Shown here piece by piece: positions 56,296-63,215 of a stretch of 64,000 nucleotides of DNA; the first letter of the stretch is position 1; each line of letters starts with the position of its first letter. Source of the stretch: Flavobacterium inviolabile (GTDB lineage Bacteria > Bacteroidota > Bacteroidia > Flavobacteriales > Flavobacteriaceae); the NCBI RefSeq assembly GCF_013389455.1, contig NZ_CP058278.1, forward strand, positions 3,472,001-3,536,000. Reading direction: 5' to 3'. The position numbers and the translations under genes were made by a program. The notes beneath the pieces were generated by a model. That model saw only the letters and a program-made list of their open reading frames with translations, did not search any database and was not told the origin of the DNA.

Positions 56296-57351
56296 AAACA
56301 TTATTCTAAATTTTATTTGTATATCTCAAAATAAAGTTTTATGTTTATCCTGTTGTAATACAACAATATACGCTCCCCATTAAAATAACATACGGTTATC
56401 ACTCCCCATATAACCAAAACAAACAGCAACAGGAATAGCCTTTTGCTGCACTGGGTGTTTTTTGTGTAAACCCACAAAAAAACTGCCCGGTAAACAGGTA
56501 CTATTTGTAAATCTAAAAGCGAGATTATGAATCAAAAACAAATTAAAACCATTTGTTATGCCGTATTGTTTATACTTGGGGGATTGCTCACCGGATGTGA
56601 ATTGGAAGAAGATGTTATTCAGAAGAATGCTTACCGGGAACGGCTTGCCATCCGCAACAGCACTTTTGACGCACTCTCAAAGGAACAGCCTTTTGTACAG
56701 GCACTTTCCGGCTTAAACAGAGGCAAACATGGCAAAGGCAGCTTCTCCGGAACAATCATGGAAGCTCAATACGGCTTTACGATTTTACCGGATAAAGCGG
56801 TTGTGATCGAAAAAGAAGGGAAAACCTCCTATACCTTTCAGATCGTCCGGGAAACACCGGACAGCACCTGTTTTGAAAACCTGGTGATCCATACGGATAA
56901 TCCCGGCTCTACCAGGGCTTTTATCGTAAAATACACTCCGGAAGTCCCCATCGTTCCGAGTGTCACACACGAATCCTTTTATTTTAGCGGAGCAATCCGC
57001 ATCACACCGATTGAATACAATGCTGAGCTGGCAGGGAAAAAAATAGTCTGTGTTACGGCAACGGTGATGATGTGTGACCAGTCCTGGTCGGGAAGCGGAT
57101 CGACCACACCGCATGTGGCGACCCAGTATTGCAACAACCCGAACCATTTGTTTGAGGTAACCACCACGACCTGCGATATGGTGGCCGGAGGCGGCAGTTT
57201 TGGCGCCGGCGCCGGACAATACTCCGGTGGTGACGGTATGGGAGGTACCGGAGGAGGTGGCGGTGATGGCGAACCCGGTAACGATGATGGACTGACACCG
57301 CCGAATCCTTGTCCGCGTTGTCCTGATTTTACAACCGTTCCGGTGTTGGAA
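56296..57351 (+). repeat. inverted repeat copy B (about 1.06 kb; leader plus lipoprotein N-terminus)
   Basis: This is the counterpart of 13427-14483 in the opposite orientation. It starts near AAACATTATTCTAAA and ends at the codon for Glu275, where sequence identity stops at once. Confidence 0.93.
56351..56481 (+). promoter_or_regulatory. structured leader of the locus B lipoprotein
   Basis: Three inverted repeats are conserved between loci A and B: TGTTGTAATACAACA (56351-56365), GGTTAT/ATAACC (56394-56415) and TTTTTTGTG/CACAAAAAA (56458-56481). In locus A the arms persist although loops differ, which points to selection on structure or on a protein site. Confidence 0.55.
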
Positions 57352-58035
57352 CCATCGGAACCAGCAGTACATTGCGATAAATTAAAAGAGCTTTTAAAAA
57401 GTGCAGCCGTTAAAAATGCTATTCGTGCCCTGAATAGTGAACAGGTTTTTGGCGGCACTAAAGAAAAAGGCTATAACCTGGCGCTGAACCCACAAAATAA
57501 ACTAATAGCAACCGAAGTGCCTTATCAGAGTACAGGAGAGAGTTCTGTTCGGTATTCTCAGTCTGCTATGCTTTTTGGAGGGATTCATTGTCATTTGTTT
57601 ACACATTTTCCGATGTTCTCTCATGCAGATGTAGCGATACTAAGTGGTTTTTATACCCGTCATAATTATTCAGGAAATAACGGGGTGCCGGATCCTACTA
57701 TTCCGGTACATATTTTAGTATCCGAAATGGGAGTATATGCCATTAGTGCTGATGATGTTGAAAGTTTGCAAAAATTAACTTCTATTTATTTGAATGATAG
57801 TAATAGAGATGATTTCGATAAAGATTTGGAGAAAAGATATACAAAAACAGAGAATAGAGATAATATTAGCGCTGTAGACTATCAAAAAGCTTTTTTGGAG
57901 TTTCTGAAAAAATATAATTTAAATATCTCAATGTATAAAGCAGATGATGATTTGACTAAATGGACTAAATTAGCATTAAATCCTGATTCAAATACAAATA
58001 TCAACAATCCTATAATAACAACCAATTGTAATTAA
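56527..58035 (+). CDS. lipoprotein with JAMM-like C-terminal domain (locus B, variable-tip)
   Basis: This 502-residue protein has the same lipobox (LLTGC), N-terminal 275 residues, Gly-rich linker and CPRCPDF segment as the locus A protein. The tip from residue 276 is unrelated in sequence. It nevertheless has E313 in an E-x-G context (TKEKGYNL), H354-C-H356 and S365-x-x-D368 (HCHLFTHFPMFSHAD), a close fit to the JAMM pattern. Seven bp after its stop begin six tandem DUF6705-like genes. The tip is AT-rich, unlike the N-terminal part, which suggests it was acquired separately. An envelope-anchored metallopeptidase or toxin is likely (inference). Confidence 0.78.
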   Translation: MNQKQIKTICYAVLFILGGLLTGCELEEDVIQKNAYRERLAIRNSTFDALSKEQPFVQALSGLNRGKHGKGSFSGTIMEAQYGFTILPDKAVVIEKEGKTSYTFQIVRETPDSTCFENLVIHTDNPGSTRAFIVKYTPEVPIVPSVTHESFYFSGAIRITPIEYNAELAGKKIVCVTATVMMCDQSWSGSGSTTPHVATQYCNNPNHLFEVTTTTCDMVAGGGSFGAGAGQYSGGDGMGGTGGGGGDGEPGNDDGLTPPNPCPRCPDFTTVPVLEPSEPAVHCDKLKELLKSAAVKNAIRALNSEQVFGGTKEKGYNLALNPQNKLIATEVPYQSTGESSVRYSQSAMLFGGIHCHLFTHFPMFSHADVAILSGFYTRHNYSGNNGVPDPTIPVHILVSEMGVYAISADDVESLQKLTSIYLNDSNRDDFDKDLEKRYTKTENRDNISAVDYQKAFLEFLKKYNLNISMYKADDDLTKWTKLALNPDSNTNINNPIITTNCN

Positions 58036-58042
58036 GATAGTT

Positions 58043-58657
58043 ATGAAAAATATACTCACAATACTATTAGTTTCTTTCTTTTTATCCTGTAAAGCACAGG
58101 TTATAGTACCACTTGCAAGTGATAGTGATATGGCATATAATAGTGGAACTTACAATAAGGATGTAGATAACGATTTTGATAAATATGTTGGAACCTGGAA
58201 GCACCAACAAGGTAATACATCATTAAAAATAGTATTAAAAAAAATAACATTTGATCATTTTGTGACTGAATATAAAAATTATTACCAGGATATTTTGGTT
58301 GGTGAATATCAATATATTGAAAACGGAATTGAAAAAGTCAATACTTTACAGCAAATGGAGTTAATGCCTTCAGAAGCAAGTGGCTATAATATCTCTGGAA
58401 ATTTGATCATCGGCAAGAATACATATCCAAAATGTTCTGAATGTAATTTAAATGAAAGAAGAATAAAACTACGATATAGAGATCCTGAAAGGAAATATTT
58501 AAGTAATGCTATTGTTTTGCGATACAAAAATGAAAATGGCGCAGAGAAGATAATTGCTAAAATCTATAAAAGTGATGGTTCATTTATGCAGCCTGATGGC
58601 TCCCCTGATGAAATGCGGGTTCCTTACGGTGAATATGTTTTGACAAAACAACCGTAA
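58043..58657 (+). CDS. DUF6705-like lipoprotein, copy 1 of 6 (locus B)
   Basis: This 204-residue protein has a lipoprotein-type signal (MKNILTILLVSFFLSCKAQ; lipobox near LSC). It carries the family motif YNKDVDNDFDKYVGTW, then YYQDILVGEYQYIENGIEKV, a CxxC pair (YPKCSECNLNERR) and the end VPYGEYVLTKQP. The stop overlaps the next ATG (TAATG). A 175-bp internal block is identical to copy 3. It is probably a cell-surface or periplasmic partner of the lipoprotein tip upstream. Confidence 0.8.
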   Translation: MKNILTILLVSFFLSCKAQVIVPLASDSDMAYNSGTYNKDVDNDFDKYVGTWKHQQGNTSLKIVLKKITFDHFVTEYKNYYQDILVGEYQYIENGIEKVNTLQQMELMPSEASGYNISGNLIIGKNTYPKCSECNLNERRIKLRYRDPERKYLSNAIVLRYKNENGAEKIIAKIYKSDGSFMQPDGSPDEMRVPYGEYVLTKQP

Positions 58658-59265
58658 TGAAAAGCATATTGATAATACTGTTAGTCTCTTTCCTTTTATC
58701 CTGTAAAGCACAGGTCATAGTACCTCTTGCGGATGATAGTGATTTGGCGTTTACAAACGGAACCTATAATAAAGATGTTGACAATGATTTTGATAAATAT
58801 GTGGGAACGTGGAAGTTTCAACAAGGAAATATGTCTTTGACTTTTGTGTTAAAAAAGATAACGTTTACGTACTACCAAAAAATGAATTATTATGAAGATT
58901 TGCTAATAGGTGAATATAAATTTATTGAAAATGGTATTGAAAAGGTAAATACGTTAAACCAGATTATTAATCCACCAGCGAAGACAGGAGATCATAATGT
59001 TTGGGGAAATTTATTATGGACAAACAATTTATATCCAAAGTGTAACGATTGTTTAGAAAACGAAAGAAGGGTGAAACTATCCATTACTGATCCATTAAGA
59101 AAATATCTTGAGAATGCTGTTATTCTACGTTACAAAAATGAAAATGGAACAGAGAAGATAATCGCTAAAATCTATAAAAGTGATGGTTCATTTATGCAGC
59201 CTGATGACTCCCCTGATGAGATGCGTGTTCCTTATGGTGAATATGTTTTGATAAAACAACCGTAA
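58657..59265 (+). CDS. DUF6705-like lipoprotein, copy 2 of 6
   Basis: This 202-residue paralogue has the signal MKSILIILLVSFLLSCKAQ and keeps YNKDVDNDFDKYVGTWKFQQ and a CxxC pair (YPKCNDCLENERR). The C-terminal half is nearly identical to copy 1 (KNENGTEKIIAKIYKSDGSF), while the middle differs (TYYQKMNYYEDLLIGEYKFI). It is coupled to copies 1 and 3 by TAATG overlaps. The end is VPYGEYVLIKQP. Confidence 0.8.
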   Translation: MKSILIILLVSFLLSCKAQVIVPLADDSDLAFTNGTYNKDVDNDFDKYVGTWKFQQGNMSLTFVLKKITFTYYQKMNYYEDLLIGEYKFIENGIEKVNTLNQIINPPAKTGDHNVWGNLLWTNNLYPKCNDCLENERRVKLSITDPLRKYLENAVILRYKNENGTEKIIAKIYKSDGSFMQPDDSPDEMRVPYGEYVLIKQP

Positions 59266-59879
59266 TGAAAAGCATATTGATAATACTGTTAGTTTTTTTC
59301 TTTTTATCCTGTAAGGCACAGATTGTAGTACCTCTTGCAAGTGATAGTGATATGACATATAAAAGCGGTACCTATAATAAGGATATAGATAACGATTTTG
59401 ATAAATATGTTGGAACCTGGAAGCACCAACAAGGTAATACATCATTAAAAATAGTATTAAAAAAAATAACATTTGATCATTTTGTGACTGAATATAAAAA
59501 TTATTACCAGGATATTTTGGTTGGTGAATATCAATATATTGAAAACGGAATTGAAAAAGTAAACACGCTACAGCAAATGATTACACAGCCTAATAATACG
59601 AGTGAATATAATATTTCAGGAAACTTAATCTGGACAAAAAACTTGTATCCAAAATGTTCAGAATGCGATGAAAATGAAAGGCGGATAAAATTATTTATCT
59701 CCGATCCATTAAGAGAATATCTTTCAAATGCTATTATTTTACGATATAAAAATGAAAATGGCACAGAAAAGATAATTGCAAAAATCTTAAAAAATGGTAC
59801 TTCATTTATGCCTCCAGATAACGCTCCGGATGAAATGCGTATTCCTTATGGAGAATATATTTTAGTAAAACAGCTGTAA
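59265..59879 (+). CDS. DUF6705-like lipoprotein, copy 3 of 6
   Basis: This 204-residue paralogue has the signal MKSILIILLVFFFLSCKAQ. From about 59386 to 59560 it is identical at the DNA level to copy 1, while the flanks diverge, which is the pattern left by gene conversion. It has the CxxC pair YPKCSECDENERR and the end IPYGEYILVKQL. It belongs with copies 1 and 2 to the lipoprotein subgroup. Confidence 0.8.
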   Translation: MKSILIILLVFFFLSCKAQIVVPLASDSDMTYKSGTYNKDIDNDFDKYVGTWKHQQGNTSLKIVLKKITFDHFVTEYKNYYQDILVGEYQYIENGIEKVNTLQQMITQPNNTSEYNISGNLIWTKNLYPKCSECDENERRIKLFISDPLREYLSNAIILRYKNENGTEKIIAKILKNGTSFMPPDNAPDEMRIPYGEYILVKQL

Positions 59880-60529
59880 TGAAAGCATATATATACAGTT
59901 TAATATTAGGATTTATCGTCTTTAATACCTATTCTCAAACACCTATCATAAACAGGTACGGTGTAGAAAAATACGGTAGAATAGAAGGGGCATATTACAA
60001 GGATATAAATGGATTTCACAATCAATATATAGGAACGTGGGTTTACAATAATGGCAATACAACATTTAAAGTTGTCTTTAAACCAAAAGATAGTTTCCAT
60101 GTAACTACGGATGTCAGAAATTATTATGCTGATTTTTTAATAGGCGAATTTCAATATATTGATAACGGAATCGAGAAGGTAAATACGTTTTCAAATATTA
60201 ACCAAACATATAGTAACATATTTGATTACAATATTGTTAGTGTAACACGTATATATAAATCAACGTATCCATTATGCCTCGAATGTGAAGAAGATGAAAG
60301 ACGTTTATTATTGTTCTTCAATGAGCCTTCCCGTAGAAATATTTGGGGAGGTATAAGTAATAAGTTTGTGATTAGAAGATTTATGCAAAACGGACAAGAA
60401 AAATTAAAAGTTCAATTTGTTTATACCGGTAACGGGCTTGAGTCTTTGAATACTATGGATGGACCTCCAGCAAATATAAATAGCTTTAGTGTACCTTATG
60501 GAGAATATATTTTAGTAAAACAACCGTAA
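59879..60529 (+). CDS. DUF6705-like secreted protein, copy 4 of 6
   Basis: This 216-residue paralogue of the second subgroup has an ordinary signal peptide (MKAYIYSLILGFIVFNTYSQ) rather than a lipobox. It shows YYKDINGFHNQYIGTWVYNN, the CxxC pair YPLCLECEEDERR, and VQFVYTGNGLESLNTMDGPP, an insertion absent from copies 1-3. The end is VPYGEYILVKQP. It is coupled by TAATG to both neighbours. Confidence 0.8.
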   Translation: MKAYIYSLILGFIVFNTYSQTPIINRYGVEKYGRIEGAYYKDINGFHNQYIGTWVYNNGNTTFKVVFKPKDSFHVTTDVRNYYADFLIGEFQYIDNGIEKVNTFSNINQTYSNIFDYNIVSVTRIYKSTYPLCLECEEDERRLLLFFNEPSRRNIWGGISNKFVIRRFMQNGQEKLKVQFVYTGNGLESLNTMDGPPANINSFSVPYGEYILVKQP

Positions 60530-61173
60530 TGAAAGTATCTATATACAGTCTGATATTTGTATGTACTATATTTAATATTTATCCTCAAACGCCAATAATT
60601 GATATGTATGGTAATGAAAAATTTGGAGGTATTGAAGGAGCTTATTACAAAGATGTCAACGGATTTAACGACCAATATGTAGGCACTTGGCTTTATTCAA
60701 ATGATGGTAACTCTTTCAAAATAACCTTTGTTAAAAAACTAATGTTTTATAATGTTACTGGTCCTAAAAATTATTATGAGGATTATTTAATTGGAGAATA
60801 CCAATATATTGAGAATGGAGTTGAAAAAGTAAATACCCTTTCAAATTTGAACAATTCTTTTACGGATATTACAGATTATAATCTTTATTCTCAAGCAAGA
60901 ATTTTTAAATCAACGTATCCATTATGCCCTGAATGCGGAGAAGACGAAAGAAGATTATTATTGAATTTTAATGAGCCCAGCAGGAGAAATATTTGGAATG
61001 GAATAAGTAATAAATTTGTTATTAGAACATTTGACGGACAAACAAAGCTTAAAGTTCAATTTGTTTATACCGGTAACGGGCTTGAATCTTTGAATACTAT
61101 GGATGGACCTCCAGCAAATGTAAATAGCTTTAGTGTGCCTTATGGAGAATATATTTTAGTAAAACAGCTGTAA
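60529..61173 (+). CDS. DUF6705-like secreted protein, copy 5 of 6
   Basis: This 214-residue protein has the signal MKVSIYSLIFVCTIFNIYPQ. It shows YYKDVNGFNDQYVGTWLYSN, the CxxC pair YPLCPECGEDERR and the same VYTGNGLESLNTMDGPP block as copy 4. The end is VPYGEYILVKQL. The middle (YEDYLIGEYQYIENGVEKVN) is close to copy 6. Confidence 0.8.
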   Translation: MKVSIYSLIFVCTIFNIYPQTPIIDMYGNEKFGGIEGAYYKDVNGFNDQYVGTWLYSNDGNSFKITFVKKLMFYNVTGPKNYYEDYLIGEYQYIENGVEKVNTLSNLNNSFTDITDYNLYSQARIFKSTYPLCPECGEDERRLLLNFNEPSRRNIWNGISNKFVIRTFDGQTKLKVQFVYTGNGLESLNTMDGPPANVNSFSVPYGEYILVKQL

Positions 61174-61823
61174 TGAAAGCATCTATATACAGTCTGATAT
61201 TAGGCTTTGTTTTATCAAGTGTTTATTCACAAAGCCCGATAATTCCAAGATTTGGTAGTGAAAGTGTTGGGAGAGTTGAAGGAGCCTACTATAAAGATAT
61301 AAATGGTTTTCTTGACCAATACGCAGGTACTTGGCTCTATATGAATGACAATGCGTTGTTAAAAATAGTACTTGTTAAAAAGCTTATGTTTTACAAAGTA
61401 ACAGGGTTTAAAAATTATTATGAGGATTATTTGATAGGAGAATACCAATATATTGAGAATGGAGTCGAAAAAGTAAATACCCTTTCAAACTTGAGCAATA
61501 CTTATACTGATATTACAGATTATAATCTTTATTCAGTTGCAATGGCTAAGAAATATTCACCTCCTTCATGTCCAGAATGTAGTGAGGATGAAAAGCGTTT
61601 ATTACTAGATTTTAATGAGCCAAGCCGAAGAAATATTTGGAATGGGATTAGTAATGATTTTGTTATTAGAAAATTTACTGAAAATGGGGTAACCAAATTA
61701 AAAGTTCAATTTGTTTATACCGGTAATGGACTTGAATCTTTGAATACTATAGACGGACCTCCAGCAAATGTAAATAGCTTTAGTGTTCCTTACGGTGAAT
61801 ATGTTTTGATAAAACAACCGTAA
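61173..61823 (+). CDS. DUF6705-like secreted protein, copy 6 of 6
   Basis: This 216-residue protein has the signal MKASIYSLILGFVLSSVYSQ. It shows YYKDINGFLDQYAGTWLYMN, the CxxC pair PPSCPECSEDEKR and the VYTGNGLESLNTIDGPP block. The end is VPYGEYVLIKQP, like that of copy 2. It is the last gene of the run, and no strong terminator is seen before the convergent gene at 61858. Confidence 0.8.
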   Translation: MKASIYSLILGFVLSSVYSQSPIIPRFGSESVGRVEGAYYKDINGFLDQYAGTWLYMNDNALLKIVLVKKLMFYKVTGFKNYYEDYLIGEYQYIENGVEKVNTLSNLSNTYTDITDYNLYSVAMAKKYSPPSCPECSEDEKRLLLDFNEPSRRNIWNGISNDFVIRKFTENGVTKLKVQFVYTGNGLESLNTIDGPPANVNSFSVPYGEYVLIKQP

Positions 61824-61857
61824 TTATTGGGCACTCTTGTCTATCCCAAAGCATGGG

Positions 61858-62460
61858 TTAAGGAACCTGGGCAACCAGTTCCAGCCGTTTCACAACACTA
61901 TGCTGCATCAATAATGTTCCGGGTGATAAAACGGCATTAGCCCCTACTTTTGTATTATCGCCCACCAAGGCACCAAATTTTTCAACTCCGGTCGCGACTA
62001 TACTGCCGTCATGCATAACAAAAATCAGTTTGTTATCCCGTTCGTTATAATGGTTCGCAATTACCGAACCCGCTTCAAAATTTACGTTACTGCCCACGAT
62101 GCTGTCGCCTATAAAATTAAAATGGGCAGCCGCTGTATTTTCAAGGAGAATGCTGGTTTTAATCTCACAACCGGGACCGATCTTTACGGAACTCGCCAGA
62201 TAAACACCGCCTCTCAGGTATGCATGCGCGCCTATAAAGCAGTTTTCAGCAATAATTACCGGTGCTTTTAAGGTTACGCCTTTTTCGATAACAGCCGTTT
62301 TATGAATCGCAATACCGTCAATAATGGTATATTCTTTTTCCGGTAATGTGGCTATTTTAGCATAAATACTATCCGGAATTTTAGAAGTTACTTCCCATGG
62401 TTTCCAATCTTTTTGAAAAGGAAAATGTTTGATAAAATCGGCGGTATAATGTGATAACAT
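61858..62460 (-). CDS. left-handed beta-helix (LbH) acyl/acetyltransferase-like protein
   Basis: This 200-residue protein has hexapeptide repeats (IHKTAVIEKGVTLKAPVIIA, SSVKIGPGCEIKTSILLENT, VGSNVNFEAGSVIANH, VGDNTKVGANAVLSPGTLLM) that fold into a left-handed beta-helix. It resembles the C-terminal part of GlmU/DapD-type transferases but has no uridylyltransferase domain. The substrate is unknown. It is convergent with the DUF6705-like run. Confidence 0.82.
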   Translation of the reverse strand: MLSHYTADFIKHFPFQKDWKPWEVTSKIPDSIYAKIATLPEKEYTIIDGIAIHKTAVIEKGVTLKAPVIIAENCFIGAHAYLRGGVYLASSVKIGPGCEIKTSILLENTAAAHFNFIGDSIVGSNVNFEAGSVIANHYNERDNKLIFVMHDGSIVATGVEKFGALVGDNTKVGANAVLSPGTLLMQHSVVKRLELVAQVP

Positions 62461-62536
62461 CTTGTCTTTGTAATTACAGTGATTTAAAAGTACAAAATCA
62501 TTTTATTTCCTCAGACTATATAATCGAATTAAAATG

Positions 62537-62567
62537 TTGCAAAATTATACCAATCGGTATATATTTG
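62537..62567 (+). promoter_or_regulatory. promoter of the TetR gene (TTG -33, TATATTTG -7)
   Basis: TTG at 62537-62539 is 20 bp before TATATTTG (62560-62567), a perfect Bacteroidota TAnnTTTG element. The TetR operator (62546-62561) overlaps the spacer and the -7, so TetR binding would block the promoter. Confidence 0.75.
62546..62561. promoter_or_regulatory. TetR operator 1
   Basis: TATACCAATCGGTATA is a palindrome with one mismatched pair. It overlaps the TetR promoter and matches the perfect copy at 63190-63205. Confidence 0.75.
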
Positions 62568-62586
62568 TATTGTATTTTTTATCGTC

Positions 62587-63171
62587 ATGAACAAAGCCGA
62601 AAAAACAAAGCAGTTTATTATTGAGAAGACCGCTCCTATTTTTAATATGAAGGGCTATTCCGGCACGTCCATGCAGGATATCACTTTAGCCACCGGACTG
62701 ACCAAAGGCAGTATATACGGGAACTTTAAAAATAAAGACGAAGTGGCACTGGCTGTTTTTCAGTACAATTATGAAAAAATGCAGACTTTGTTTATACAGG
62801 AGATCAGCAAAAAGACTACCTACCGGGAAAAATTAATGAGCTATCCGGAACTGTATGAAAAATTCGCCACCGAAAGATTTCCTTTGGGCGGCTGTCCGAT
62901 TATGAATACCGCAATTGAAGCAGACGATACCCATCCGCAGCTCAAAGCATTGGCAAAAAAAGCCATGCTGTTCTGGAAAGACAGCCTGGTACGCCTGATC
63001 AATAAAGGTATCGAAAAGAACGAATTCAAAAGCACTACTAACGCCGATGAAAATGCCCTGACCATTATCGCCCTGATTGAAGGCGCAATAATGATGATCA
63101 ACCTGACCGGCAAGTTGGACTATCATCAATCGATGATGAATACCCTCCGAAAAGTAATAACCGCACTATAA
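62587..63171 (+). CDS. TetR/AcrR-family transcriptional regulator
   Basis: This 194-residue protein has the helix-turn-helix at about 28-47 (SMQDITLATGLTKGSIYGNF) and a ligand-binding C-terminal domain (about 60-190; FPLGGCPIMNTAIEADDTHP). Operators lie both before it and before the thiolase gene that follows by 44 bp, so it controls itself and the thiolase. Fatty-acid metabolism is the likely field, as judged from the thiolase; the ligand is unknown. Confidence 0.92.
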   Translation: MNKAEKTKQFIIEKTAPIFNMKGYSGTSMQDITLATGLTKGSIYGNFKNKDEVALAVFQYNYEKMQTLFIQEISKKTTYREKLMSYPELYEKFATERFPLGGCPIMNTAIEADDTHPQLKALAKKAMLFWKDSLVRLINKGIEKNEFKSTTNADENALTIIALIEGAIMMINLTGKLDYHQSMMNTLRKVITAL

Positions 63172-63189
63172 AAATTTTTTAACCAAAAA

Positions 63190-63205
63190 TATACCGATCG
63201 GTATA
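63190..63205. promoter_or_regulatory. TetR operator 2 (perfect palindrome)
   Basis: TATACCGATCGGTATA is a perfect 16-bp palindrome 10 bp before the thiolase ATG at 63216. It differs from operator 1 at one position. The thiolase may thus have its own regulated start as well as read-through from tetR. Confidence 0.8.
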
Positions 63206-63215
63206 AAATAAAATT

